Source of the DNA: Burhinus oedicnemus
Taxonomy: Eukaryota > Chordata > Aves > Charadriiformes > Burhinidae
Reading direction: 5' to 3'
NCBI GenBank assembly: GCA_008921705.1
Contig: VFFE01007504.1
Location: 1,423,894 to 1,487,893, forward strand
DNA length: 64,000 nt
The position numbers and the translations under genes are program-made. Below are positions 50,542 through 63,062 of the stretch, in pieces (position 1 is the first letter of the stretch; each line of letters starts with the position of its first letter). A model generated the notes under the pieces. It ran no database searches. It was not told the origin of the DNA and saw only the letters and a list, made by a program, of their open reading frames with translations.

Positions 50542-50574
50542 GAGCTGCTCGGCAGCCGCCTGCCGCCGCCGGCC

Positions 50575-50648
50575 ATGGAGCTGCTGGCCGCGGCGCTCAG
50601 CGCCGCCTGCGCCCTCGACCAGGACGGCTCGGCGGGACAGCCCGGCAG
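50575..50648 (+). CDS. NGEF: NGEF short-form alternative first exon
   Basis: ATG in context GCCATGG opens 24 codons plus AG, followed by a GTGAGC donor. The peptide MELLAAALSAACALDQD is almost the same as the start of the mammalian short ephexin-1 form (MELLAAAFSAACAVDHD, from memory), which makes this a clear orthologous alternative first exon. The leftover AG joins G of the exon at 50769 to give Arg25. The exon sits inside a CpG island, so it has its own promoter. The short protein lacks the acidic and basic tail encoded at 36895-40733. Confidence 0.92.
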
Positions 50649-50669
50649 GTGAGCGGGGGGGGCGGGGGG

Positions 50670-50688
50670 GGATGGATGGATGGATGGG
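50670..50688. repeat. (GGAT)n microsatellite
   Basis: About four GGAT units follow a G run just inside the intron after the short-form first exon. Confidence 0.7.
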
Positions 50689-50768
50689 ATGTGAATACTG
50701 AGGGAAGGGGGGGGGGCGCCTCGCCGCTGCCCTGCCGCCGCGGCTGAGCGTCCCTTCGCCTCCCACAG

Positions 50769-50872
50769 GGAGCCCCCCGCGGCCGCTGAGGAGAGCCCCG
50801 CCGCCGCCGAGGCGCCGCCGCCCGCCCACCCCATGACGGCCGACTCCTGGAGGAACCTCATCGAGCACATCG
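50769..50872 (+). CDS. NGEF: NGEF shared exon: start of autoinhibitory helix
   Basis: The exon runs from a CCTCCCACAG acceptor to a GTAAGG donor, 104 bases long. It first encodes a low-complexity Ala/Pro/Glu part (REPPAAAEESPAAAEAPPPA) and then TADSWRNLIEHI, close to mammalian ADSWRNLIEQI. That last part begins the N-terminal helix that, in the ephexin/Tim exchange-factor group, packs on the DH domain and blocks Rho binding. The Ala/Pro-rich part is shorter than, and unlike, the mammalian segment before the helix (which has TLTEALRMIHPI). Either first-exon route enters here in the same phase. Confidence 0.9.
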
Positions 50873-53800
50873 GTAAGGAGCCGTCCCTCGCCTCGGTGTG
50901 CCCCGGCGGGGTGATCCGGTCGGGGTGTCCGTCGCCCGCGCTCTCCCACAACTTCGCCGCTTCTCCCCTTCCCCCCACTCGCGGCAGCACAGCAGCCCCT
51001 AGAGGTGCCGTCGCGGCGGGCTGAGCCCCTCAGCCGAGCCCAGCCGTCGTCTCCCGCCCCTCTGAACCCCCCAAACGGGCAGCGTTTAGCGAATGAAACC
51101 CAGATCGAACCCCAAGCGGGACATGGCGGGAGGGCGCCTCAGGCAGGGGTAAGGGGGTTGTGTTGCGGGAACCCAACTCCCTGTCCTTGCCGGGAAAACC
51201 TCTCACTGTCGGTGTAAAACATAACAACCGCGGCCTTAGCGGTGGCTTTTTGCTGTCTTTAGGGGCATCAGGTTTGCACGCCACCTGGCAGGCGATTTAA
51301 TACTGTCACTGAGCAGCTTCACCTCCATTCATAAGTAATGGTTACTTCTTGTAATTGCAAAGCAGTTAATCGCTAAGGCTACAGCCAACTTGCTGCTGAA
51401 ATCTGATTTTGCATACTCAAAAAGGCCTCAGACTAAAGTGCTGGGTCAACTGTCCTGTTGGATGTTAGCTGCGTGCACCAGGGTCAGTGTGTATTTGCAA
51501 CAGTCACTGGTGTAGCATGTGCAACAGAGGAGTAAGTTACTTTATAATTTTTTGTTTCTTTGTAAAGGCAGAGTTGAGGTTATCTGGGTGGCTGTGGAAG
51601 AGAGGACTGTTATGCTTTTGCTCTTGTGGTATTTTTGAATATTTTTTTTTTTTTTGTGGGATGCAGAGAGGACCTTCACAGCTTGTTTCTTGGTTTCCCA
51701 CATCTGAATTGTGACATTCCTCAGAGACATTTGGGCAACTGCAAAGTTAAACCCCATCCTGAGGCAGGTTTTATGGTGGGAATTATAGAAGCTCCATTTT
51801 TAAACAGTTCTGTTCAATTTCAGGAAATGAAACTGCAAGATACTTGAATCTAGAGGGCAGGAATGTAGCACTTTGCATGGGAAAATCAGATAGATAATTC
51901 TCATGAGCAGCCAGGTGAAACTTCCTGGCAGGAATGAGGAGGCTTCTCACGCTGTCTCTGGGAGAGGAAAGCAAGCTGCAGTTTGGTGTCAGGTCGTGGC
52001 GGACAGGGCTGATTCTTGCAGCGCCTGATGCTACTGGGACAGTGCTGGGGAAAGAGGCTGGTGTAAAACCAGCAGCCTGCCAGCATCTGTCAGACAAAAC
52101 AGCTGAGTTTGGGGCCTTCTGGAGGAAAGTGGTGAACAATTTGCATAGATGTTACCAGATCTGTTACTTGCTTTTGGCTGTGTAGGTACTAATCTCCCAG
52201 GGCAGATGTGTCAATACTGTCAATAATGTTGTCAGTTTACTGGGACTGTGCCACTAAGAGGCATGATAAAAATACTAAAAACCAGCAGGACTTCAAAGCA
52301 ACCCAGTTGCTATATTCATATATATTTTTATGTGCTGGATATCAGAGGGAAGCTGTGCGATAGCTCTGGACATGTCAGTGTAAGTGCAAGTAGGTCTGTT
52401 GCACCTTGATGGAGGAGACAGTGTTTTGACGACCATGCTACGCTAATCCCTAACAGAGAGGCCATTTCAAATAGCTGGAGCACACTTGCTCCCTTCCCTC
52501 CCTCCTGCCTTGGAGGCATTAATGGACTTTTTGCCTGAAACTGGAGCAGAGAATTTCAGAGAAAACGTCTCTGGACCTCCTGAGATTTTACATAGCTTTC
52601 AATGTAGTAACGTTTACTTTAAGAGCACTGCCATCTCTCTAAGGCAAGCATTTTCCACAATTAGTAAGTAGTTTTTCAATTCCCCTTTCAGTTTTTGAGA
52701 GAGCTGGGAAGGGAGACTGTAACAGCAAAATTAAATGGAATAAACACAAAGGGAAAAGTCTATTATGTACTATACAAACTATGTAAACACTCCTTAGGAA
52801 GATCAGCTGTAACCACTTAAGTCAACAGGCAACATCAAATCCATGCTGTGACTACACAGTTAACCTTTAGCCAGGTCACAGTAGGGACAGTTGGGACATT
52901 AAGCAATGAATGGAGCTCATACAGGTCTCTGACATTTTGTACTTGTTCACTTACTAAATGTAAGCATTTTCTAAATCATCATACCTTCTGAGTCATATTC
53001 AACTACTGATCTCAGCTTCTTTCTACAAATTCAGTCAGTTCCCAGGTGTATTACTTTCCCTTCAACATGTCAAAACCCTGTTCCCTGACCTTGCATCTGT
53101 TACGCCACCCATCCTGTGCCGTGACCATCTCCTTCTTCACCTAGAGGAGACTTTTGCATGGCTTCTCTCCCTCTCTCTCCTATCTAAGCCTTTGCTCTAC
53201 CCATTGTAACCTCTTCACTGACATATGGATGGACCTTTTACACCAAGATAGCAAGGATATCTTTTATCCTTGCTAGCGCAACCTTCTTTGTTTCTTCCTA
53301 CCTTTCTTCTGCCTAAACATCTACCTGTCCTTTATCTTTCTTCTGGTATCACCTTTCTGCTTCCTCCCCATATTGCTGTCTGTGGTAGAGCTTCAGCCAG
53401 TCTCTCTTCAGCTCCCTCCTTAAAATGAGTTACCTTGCTGTCATTTCTGAACGAGTTCTGGTGGTAGATGCCTTTAGTCAGTCAGATTTCCCCGTGTCCG
53501 TATTTGCCTTTGCCTGCCACTGAAGGCTCCGTAGGTCTTATCTGTTCAGTTGTTCAGACAGGGAACCTGGAAACAAATCAAGTTTTGTTGTCTGGATTTT
53601 ATTTCCTTAAAAGCAAAGGGGAAATTTGTCTTGAGGGTCTTTTTTAAAGGGCTCCTCTCCGGATGTCCACATGGGACACTAAATCCCCCTTAAGATGCCC
53701 TTAACTGACTTGCAGGGCAGACCCACTAGCACAACATGGCTGTACAATCAGATACTGCAAGTATAATTATCTCCGATATGAGTAAAATAGATAGATTATG

Positions 53801-55628
53801 CTTCAGTTTCCCAGCATGTTTTCCCTTGGTATTTCCCAGCCTGTCCTGCTCTCTGGTGTGCAGTTTGGTGGGGCAGAAAGTACCCAGTGCCCTACTGTAC
53901 CAGATCCTTCAAGCCTACTGAGCTTACACATCAGTACCACTGAAAGCAGCTCTGATTTAGCAGGCTCTCCACTCCATTCCTGAAGGAGCCTTTCCACCCC
54001 ACCACATCCTCAGCAGCCGTACTGATGCTGAATAACAGGCAGAAATGCTTAGGAAAGCCATCTAAGACTAGTTGATGCAGAGAGAAATTATGTAAGTAGC
54101 AGCAGCATGCAGAACTTCAGGGGAAGTCTCCTCTCTTCGGTTATCATGTAGGAAGCTAACAGAAGACTGTATGGTTTCCTAGGCACAGCTACTCTTATTG
54201 CTATTTTAATCTGGAGTTGAACATCTTTCCAGGGAGAACAGATAACAGGATGCACTTGCAGACTGCGGTAATGCTGTCCTTGTGCCTGCACTTTTCCCCA
54301 GCATATTCCTGATATAGTTTTAACAGTGGCTGGTACAGAGCCTTGTGAAAACTGGCCCAGAGATTTAATAGGTGATAACATCTACGTTTCTGCCCTCCTT
54401 GGACAAACTCCTGACCCAGTTGTCTCTCACCTTATTACACACAGAATCTGCTTCAGAGATCCAATATCGTGAATGCATGTGACCAGACAGATTTTTAACC
54501 CCTAACGATTCAGACAAAATAAATTATGTAGGGTTTGGGGTTTTTTTAACGTCAAGGACTTTTCTCTTTATTCATTCATGTTACACTTTGCAATTCAAGT
54601 ATAAACCAGGGGAGATAATGTAAATTGCGCTCCTTCAATTCGAGTAAGTGAGGAGAGTGACTCAGAGCAGGCTTTCTTGTCTTTTCATATTTTCTAAATT
54701 ACATTTTATATTTAAGCAATTAATATTCTGGGTCCTACAGATGGCTCAGAAAGAGAAATGGGACAGTCAGAAAGCCCTGGGAGACACAAAAGATCTTCTA
54801 AAGATGGCCAAAGAATTTCAGGGTTCCTATCTTTTTCATGCTGTCAGTTGAAATCAGGGGTGGGGGGCAAATTCTGTGCAATTGTGTCTGCTCCTGAAGT
54901 TGTAATTGAAACTCAGAAAACACCTCGTGTGATTTATGTGCTGCAAGATGATGTGAATTCCTTACTGCTGTGGCCTTCAGGGAGCTTTTGAATGTTAATT
55001 TCGTATCTTCAGTCATCATAGAAACTGAGAAAGAAAACAGAAGGAAATTAAGCAACACGTCCAAGGCTAACCACTAAGTCAGTACCAAAACAAACTAGTA
55101 ACTGTAGCTTGTTGTCCCGAGGCTTCACCTGTCCAATGCTTTAACAGCAGCTCAGTGTTTCCTCCTTAAGGATTTTCATGGCCATCAAATTGCACCTTTA
55201 AAGGAGCAATTTAAATTCAGTGTATGCAGTGTTATTTTCCAGACACACACTTACACATACCTACCAATCTATGTAACTTGTAACATTGCAGAGAAAATCA
55301 AGGTGTAAAAGAAACATTTAAAAACATGGCAAATAACAGACTGCTCCTTTTATGTCTTCTGATTTATCATGGATTCATCTGTATTACTAAATGTTTTGTG
55401 AGAGCAGATTGTTGACAACACTTTAGATTTAGAAATGGCCTTCCATTTATAGTTTCCACTTCTGGCTGAAATAGGAATGCCGTAATTGACTTTTTCACTC
55501 AGCACGGAAGGGATCTCTCTCACCTCTGTTGAGATGAACTAATGCAAAACAAATACCCTTTCCCACAATATGTTTTCTACTCTTTTGTTCAGCTGTAACC
55601 TCTCAGACCTGTTAATGTTGCCTCCTAG
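50873..55628. other. NGEF intron after shared exon
   Basis: This intron of about 4.8 kb starts in the CpG island and ends at a TTGCCTCCTAG acceptor. It contains a T run (51642-51655), a pyrimidine-rich block near 53030-53420 and no recognised exon, gene or transposon. Confidence 0.7.
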
Positions 55629-55903
55629 GGCTCTTATATCAGGAATATCGAGATAAATCTACACGCCAGGAGATTGAAACCAGACGACTGCAGGATTCAC
55701 AGACAGACCCTGAGGAGAGTTCACCCAGTGAAGAAACCCCATCTGAAGCAGAAACTACAAGTACAATTGAAAGCAAAGCTCCACCACAAATCAGTTTGCT
55801 GAGGAACTCCAACTCCAGGTTCAACTTATGGCAGGATCTTCCTGAGATCCGGAGCAGCGGGGTCCTCAGCATCCTCCAGCCAGACGAGATCAAGCTACAG
55901 GAG
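55629..55903 (+). CDS. NGEF: NGEF exon: regulatory tyrosines and pre-DH linker
   Basis: The 275-base exon completes a Gly codon and encodes 91 codons, ending GAG before a GTAATG donor. It opens [10 protein letters not shown], the rest of the autoinhibitory helix. Its tyrosines (63 and 66 in the short form, 166 and 169 in the long form) correspond to the Src/Eph-regulated site whose phosphorylation relieves inhibition in ephexin-1 and Tim. An acidic Ser/Glu-rich linker follows, less strictly poly-Glu than in mammals. Then comes the strongly conserved [17 protein letters not shown] and [11 protein letters not shown] leading into the DH domain. Confidence 0.96.
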
Positions 55904-58900
55904 GTAATGGGGGAAGGTGGAGTGTTTCTTAACTGGGTTGCTGCTTAAAAGAGTGAGAGTGAATTAGGTCAAATGATTAAGATTTAAAAATGAAAAGCTT
56001 TATAGCAGTCACAGACAAGCCCTGCTGAGTACTTCTCTGTGTTGCACTGGTAGCACCACTCACTCTTTTTTTTGAAACTACCGATGTTGTTCTATATACT
56101 ATTGTTGCTGGACATTTCTGTAACAAAAAAGATCTTGTTTTCTCTTTTCTGATTCAGTGTTAGGAACAATTTACAAAGGAAGGGAAAGATAATGAAGAGG
56201 CTCTTGCGATAGACCTTTTGGTACCCAGTGCACATTAATCCTCTTCTGAAGTTACTAGCAGGATACATACTTTCCACCAGAAATCTTAGAAGAATTCAAC
56301 TGTTAACTGTAATCTGTTTTAAATATGATGGCATTAATGGAAAGGGAAGAGATGGAGGTTGATAAGCTTCCTTATTTTTAAACGTTGTTACTTGAAGTCT
56401 TATGCAAAACAGTAAAAAATAATGACAGGTATATTTGCATTTTAGCCATACAGTGCAGTGACATCACTGTTTAAGAGTGATACGCTGTTAATTTACAGGG
56501 CTGCATCAAACAGTGGAAGGAGTAGGTGGGGGTAGCTGCCGCAATTAATGAAAACATCAGTCACACAACAATTTACAACCGGTTGCTATTTTGGATAGTG
56601 TGGGGAGCGTGAGTGCTCTTTGTCAATGCATAGCACTGCATTTGTAGCCAGCAGTGGAGACAAACAAGCATTGTTTAGCTTGTGGTGTACGTTGTAATAA
56701 GAGCAGTGGGCCTTCAAAGGCTCGATCGTGTGAGTCCTATTATACTCCTGCTCCAGGACTGCTTCTGGTGAGAACGTTGTGGCAGTGTATCTGGGTCATG
56801 AGATTGTACCCAAAGCACTGAAGAACATCTGAGGGTGTGAGCAGTTCCCCTTAAGTTTATCTGGACTTGCGCAATCAACATCTATGGATCCCTTGTGTGT
56901 ACAGTGCCACCCTAGTCCTGGTCAAGGCTGTAACTTCACTGTTACACCAGAAAGGCACATCTTGTGAACCACAGGGGTGTGATGGGCAGGGCTGCGTTAC
57001 TTACACCCTTAGTGGACAGGACCGATGTTTACACAGGGTAGCTTGGGCTAGCAAGTACAGCCTGTTAGTGTATCAGGGTTATGGCTGAAGGTGACTAAAA
57101 TTATTTCTTGCTTTTCCATGTTCTTCTGTACTGGTTATTTCTGCATCAGATTTGTTCTGTTTACCTGGCAAAACACGGTACTTCTAACTGCCAGCATTAC
57201 AAACACAGTGTGGCATCTGAAAAATTACAAGCTTTTCTTTTTCTTTCTGCTTCAAAATGAAAAGTCTTTTACAGAGAAACATTAACTTAAAAGTTTGCAT
57301 TATAGATTTCAAAACCTGCCGTTTCTGTTGAGTTACGTTCATTACCTGTAGCTGTTTTAAGGAAAAAATCTCTGTGCTGCTAAACCCCAATGTTAAGTGT
57401 TCTGAATTTTCTTCTTTCAGCCTAAATAATAAGAGAAATAAAGCAGATGGAGATGGGACAGTACTGCCTTAAAGAAGTGCTGTGCTTTTCCCTGATGTTA
57501 GTTTATCAGAGCTGAAATTTTCTTCCTGTTTGTTCTGGGATTAGCACAGTAAGAGATTATAAAATTGCTCAAAGCCAGAAAGCTGTGAAATTGGCTGAAC
57601 ATTGAATAGATAAAGTGGAGAATTTGCTTTGTGAGGAGAGTCAAGGACAGAAAACAAGGAGGGCTGGAGAAATCACTGAGGCAATTAAAGAGATGATGTT
57701 GAATTCAGCCTTGCTATAAGCAAGCACGGCTTTCTCCTGCAGTATTGGAACTGTACTCATGCTGGATATGAATTGGGAGTGTGGGCTGTACATAAGAGCT
57801 TGATTAAGTTAATGTAGAGTGTTCAGCTTCATGAAGGAGAATTGGAGGAATATACCTGCAGTACAGGGAAGCAGAAATTCTGGAGGAAATGGCTTAAGGG
57901 CAAAATCATACCTTTCTGACACATTTTATCTTCAAAGCTGTGGTAAACACAGGGACTAGAAAAGCTTGCAGCTCTTCAGCTAGCTACAAGAGTATTATTT
58001 AGACCACAGGGAGGAATACCAATACACAAACGGAAAGTTGAAGCAACACCCCTGTTGACAGCCGAGGAAGCTGTGATGGAGCAGGGCTTAAACAGTCAGA
58101 GAAAAAGTTGCTCATCTGCAATAATCTGCAAAATGAAAGAGAGAGGAACAAGAAGAGGAATCTGGTCTTAGTCATTTTCCATCATCACCGATAACAAAGC
58201 AGGTTATCAATAGAAGATAAAAAACAAGACACAGGTGTTTTTCAATAATAATTATCAGAAATGATTAAGTCATTGATAGGGTAGTTTTAATTATCCAGAC
58301 ATCTGTTGTGCATCAAACACAGCAAAATGTGAAGCACCAAGGGCTTTCTTTTAACTATCTAGAAAATGTAATGATGCAAGAACAAGCCAAAAGAAATGCT
58401 GTTGGGGTTCTGATATGGAGTCAACATGGAGGAAATGACAGGCAACATGTATGTAGCAGGAGGAACAAGTGACTAGAGAGAAAACACTCCCTGTATTACA
58501 TGTGATTTAGGTTAAAACAAATTCTTTCACCAAGGTACTAGACTCTGAAGAGGTAGTGATCCAGAGATTAGAAGAAACAACATTTAAGCAGTGAATCTTC
58601 TTTCAGCATGAACCTTAAATTAGATATCGGTATGGCCTTTTTGTGGAGTGGCTCTGGTTTATTACTCTTTCCCAGTTCAGTTCTCTACCTTTCAGTTTGT
58701 CCTTGTTTTGTTTACTGCATAGTTTCTTCATTTTGTCCTTTTCTGCTTGCTAACCGTATTGATTTTGCTACACCATCTTCATCTCTATGTTTTAGGTGAT
58801 TCTGAGCTGAGTGGAACTTGCGCAAAACAATTTACTAATAAAAATAGTTTAGCAAAGTATTCTCAGTCTTTGAACTGAACCATTTTTGCTGAGATGTATG

Positions 58901-61900
58901 AGCTTTGATAAAGTTTTTGCCAGGGATTATTTGGATTCAGGTCACTTTGGTGTTAGAAAAAGGGGCAGAGACAGACTAATCTGCACCATGTGTCACGGTG
59001 TGAATTTAGATCTGAGAGCTGATGCTCTGAAAATATTCTCTGCTCAAGCAGAAGAGGGACTTGAACCTGATTGAGTGCACTGGTGACATAGCTTCTGTGT
59101 GGAACAGAGCGTTTGACAGGTAGGCAGTCTTTCTCTCTTGCTCTTTTCTTTCTTTGAGCAAACCTTAGATTTCAAACCTCCAGAGAGCTGTCATGCTGGA
59201 CTTACTGCACTTGTAGCAGGTGGACGTCAGACTGGCCCTGTGAAGGCAACCAGGTCTGAGAGCTGGTCACAGCCAATGCCATGGCATCAGATCAGAGCAA
59301 CATTCCTCCTAGACTAGACCAGAATTCCCCCTGCTTGCCTGGTGGCTTACATGAAGAGAGCAGGGCCATTGGGAACAGATATTTCCAATCTATGCAATAA
59401 AACACCATATTGTGTCAACAGGGTTTTAGCCTGTAGGATTACTTACTCTTGTCTTTGATGACTCTTAATTTTTCTCCTTTTTTGTCTTCTACATGTCCTT
59501 CTTCCTTAGGCTTCACTTCTCTTTTCCTTTCTCAGTCTCTCTGCCAAAACATAAGCAATGAAAATGATGAGTATAGCTTTTATGTGACTCAATTTCATGA
59601 AGTTAATGACCCAGAGGACTGATGGAATAGTGTTGATCATGTTTCCAAGAGATAGTTTCAGACTATTTGTAGACTCAGGAAGATAGTATTACTTAATTGA
59701 CATTTAGTTCAAATTTTTTTCTAGTTATTTTTGCAATTCTGAGAGCAGACGGTCATGTTCTTTTTTCTAGCAACTGCTTAGAGCTAGCAAAGTTCAGTTA
59801 TTCCAAAGAGATCACATCATCGCATCACGTGGTTGGATGTTTGGTGCCAGTCTAGGAGGTTTGCAGCTCGTGCTTACCATTCAAAAGGGAAGCAGCCGTC
59901 AGCTGCTTGGAGTAGGTACTTTGTGTCTGAAGAGGACCAGCTGGATCTCCAAAGAAACTTGTACCTTGCACATGTGGTGAACACTTCCAGAATCTTGACC
60001 TGACCAGTGGAGATGTTTTTTATTTTCCTAGTGTCTCCTTTAAATCAGAACCCTGTGCATTGGTATTTTCACTATGGATTTCATTATTTCTTTAGTATGG
60101 CTTGCACTCTGCACATGCCCATAAAGGGCAGCCCCCACTATGGTGAACAGCAAACACACACAAATTACTTTCTCCAAACATAGGCAGAGGGGCTTCTGCA
60201 GATCAGGAAGCAACCTTCTGGATTAAGCAAGTTATCTGGGCGTTTAAAGGATGTGGTAGAGTGGCAGGTCTTTGTCTTGGCTCTCATGGCCATCCTACAA
60301 TCAAACCTGGCAGAAGAGAAATCCTGGCTCGGAGCGTCTGGAAAGCTGTAGTGCAAAATGACTGGTGGTATCAATCCCCAGGATATCTGCAAGGGACAGA
60401 CTGTCCCAGCACATCCTGTCTTATTCTTTGTTGTATCTTTACCTATTTCTGCTTCTCCTCTCATTTATCAAATAAAAAGGTACAGTTAAAGCTGTAAGAG
60501 GTGCATTTAGGACCCAGCCAGTCATGCAGAGAGAGAGAGATAGGTTCTTTTTCAGGTTCACCAGGTACCCTGGTGAAGCTGTTGGGAGAAGCCAAGCTGA
60601 TACTCCTCCACTTTTCTCATTGGGAATCTGGCATTGAAAAAAATAAAACATCCTCTTATTCCTTAAACACCAGCTGTTCCACGTACAGTGACCAAGTACA
60701 TTTGTTTCTACCCACACACTTTGCTCTGTCTCCCTTCTGGGGGCTGTGCAGACACAGCCTCCTTCTCTGGTGCAGGAAAGGACCACCAGTTTGACTTAAC
60801 TGCCCACTGGGAATATTTCCTAGGCTATCAACCCTGCAAAGAGCTGAAACGTCACTTCAACTGATACTTCAGCAGCTCTGGATTGAGTAACAGTCCCTTC
60901 TTGCTGTGTCCATCCTCCCAGATCTTGGACTGCAGCACAGTGTCAGAAATATAACCCAGGTCTGCGTACCTCAGGTTCTTCTGTGATGCATAGTGGTATT
61001 TCCAGGAAAAGGCCAAAAACTGACCAGCGGAGAGTTTCAAATCATTTCTTTAAAAAGAAAGTTTAAAAACAACTCAAAAAAAGAACAACCAAGCCACAAG
61101 ACAGACCCTCAGCTAATTTGGAATATATTTTTCCATATGCACAGCACAAAAACCACTGCACATACCTGCTGCTCCATTGGATCTCCTTGACTCTAGCTGC
61201 ATCCCTGCAGCCTCTGAGAGCCAGCAGAGCTCAGGGACTTGCACCCACACTGCCTGGCCAGCTCCCGCCGTCACCAGGGTGCAGCAGAGGAGCTGTGGCC
61301 AGTAGGGGAGCTTGGGTTCAAGGGTCAAAGCAGCTTTAGGGCCAAGGAAACGAGACTTTCACTGAGCTAGCAAAAGGTTCCTTTTTTAGTAGCTGCAGCA
61401 TGGGCCAGTCCCAGGACAAGGAGCCCAAGATGCACCTTCATCAAAAGATGTCTGAAGGATCAAATGGTTTTTCACCACATTGAAGCCCTTCTGAGAATCT
61501 TCAATTAATCTTACTTCAACTAACAGATTCAGTAGTTGTGTAAATAATCACCTTTTTAATCTACCTCTGAACAAAGACAACATACACTTGCCTGGACAGT
61601 AAGTGAACTCTGTGTGGTAATAGTGGACTGCAGCACCTGCTGTGGGCAGGTTTTACATCCTTGTCTCATTAACTTGTGATTTATCTCATAACTTGTGATT
61701 ATCAAACCATCAATTTGTCTTTCTGCTTCCCCAGACCACATCCCTGGCCTGAGGAAGCTAGGCTTTGCACCAGAGACTTCTCTTTTAACAGGAGAAGCAA
61801 GGGCTGGAAGTTGGAGATTATTTATGGCTTACAGTAATAATTGAGGACTACTGTGTCTTGTTGCAGCCCTTGGTGAATTGGGTCAGAAAAGTGTGTGGCC

Positions 61901-62680
61901 AGGGAGCCTCACTTGGACAGTAACAGCTGTATTTCCTTCAGGTCAGGGAAGATGGAGGCTTGGAGCACCACAGCTGTGTATTTGTATTAGGTGTACCCCA
62001 AGGAGAATGTGTTGCACACCGGGACGGTGGTGTGCTGGGCATTGTACAGCCCAGCCCCTACACCACGGTTTTTCTAAAACAGGAGTGTAGATGGTGCGAG
62101 GAGACCCTCCTGGGTAGCACAATAAGCTACAATGAGCAGAGCAACAAGCCAGTGCTATCGTGATCAACAGGGGGTTGGAGTATGTATGGGGGCTGCCAAG
62201 GGGAACTCCCCGAAAGGGAGATGAAAGCGGAGGACTCCAACAAGTGGACATAGAGGGGGCTGGTGCCTAGAGCAGCCTCAGGTCGAGACTGAGTGACACT
62301 AGGAAGGAAGGAGGGAGCGAGCTCATGAAGTGCTCTTACGCGTGCACATGCACAAAATCAGACTGCTTATATATAATGAGAAAAAGATATTATCCTCCTG
62401 AAGAGATTCAACAGAAGGAAATGTGGTGAAGTAACTTAGGAGAAAGACAGAAAGAGCCAGGGCTGATGGCTGAGGGAGGAAATCTCCGTTCAAGTCACTA
62501 TCCTGTGTAACACATGGCAAATGCCATTGCATGCTTACCTCTCCCCATACTCTGGGCCTGGAGGATGGGTGCAAGGTCCATGACTGTGTGCAGCACAGAT
62601 GTTCTCATTAACATTATTGTGTGCCTCTCTATAGAATTATAAGGTACCTGCTGATTTTCTTCTTTGGGATTCTCCCCTAG
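55904..62680. other. NGEF intron before the DH domain
   Basis: This intron of about 6.8 kb has a GTAATG donor and a TCTCCCCTAG acceptor. No exon or transposon was recognised. A short GA run occurs near 60530-60541. Confidence 0.7.
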
Positions 62681-62841
62681 GCCATGTTTGAGCTGGTTAC
62701 CTCCGAAGCCTCATATTACAAGAGTCTAAATCTGCTGGTGTCTCATTTCATGGAGAACGAACGTATGAAAAAGATCTTACACCAGTCTGAGGCGCACATC
62801 CTCTTCTCCAATGTTCTGGATGTCATGGCTGTTAGTGAGCG
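62681..62841 (+). CDS. NGEF: NGEF exon: start of DH domain
   Basis: The exon encodes 53 codons plus CG, starting [20 protein letters not shown]. The Glu in the VTSEASY stretch is the conserved DH CR1 residue that contacts Rho switch 1. It continues through [20 protein letters not shown] to [13 protein letters not shown] before a GTAAGA donor. The match to mammalian ephexin-1 is near complete; NGEF paralogues such as ARHGEF5 and ARHGEF19 should differ more. Confidence 0.97.
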
Positions 62842-63062
62842 GTAAGACAACTGCTGCTGGATTTTTGTCCAGCTGAATTGCGTGGCTTTAGCTAACCTCA
62901 TTTATAGAGGGATGGAGGAGCTGACTAGGGGCAGTCTGCTACCCACTGTCTTTTCAAAGAGCCTGTGGACACATTCATTGCTTTAAACCCCAAGGGCTTC
63001 TTCTGGGAGCTACCTGGGACAGACAGGTCACAATTAATATGAGCGCTGGGTTTCTCATCTAG
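62842..63062. other. Short NGEF intron within DH domain
   Basis: This 221-base intron has a GTAAGA donor and a TCATCTAG acceptor, with nothing else recognised. Confidence 0.9.

Larger units (their letters stand above)
40734..50574. other. NGEF long-form intron, ending at the internal promoter
   Basis: This stretch of about 9.8 kb holds a perfect palindrome (43604-43623), a (GA)n repeat (44186-44206), pyrimidine-rich blocks near 44540-44900 and 48420-48780, an A tract near 46919-46935, a possible MIR fragment (47280-47345), and at its end a G-rich minisatellite, an assembly gap and the short-form promoter. For the long transcript the intron actually ends at 50768. No other exon was recognised. 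Confidence 0.6.
50390..51070 (+). promoter_or_regulatory. CpG-island promoter of NGEF short form
   Basis: A sharp rise in GC and CpG content surrounds the alternative first exon at 50575-50648 and the shared exon at 50769-50872, in contrast to the A/T-rich DNA on both sides. No TATA box is visible, as usual for such promoters. An X-box-like element (50477-50490) and a run of seven CCG units (50521-50541) precede the start codon. Confidence 0.7.

Noticed and set aside
49615..50949. Minus-strand open frame of 444 codons, rich in Pro, Ser and Gly
   Set aside because: It runs through the G-rich minisatellite, the N gap, the CpG island and both plus-strand NGEF exons. Its length comes from the lack of stop codons in GC-rich sequence, and it has no recognisable domain.
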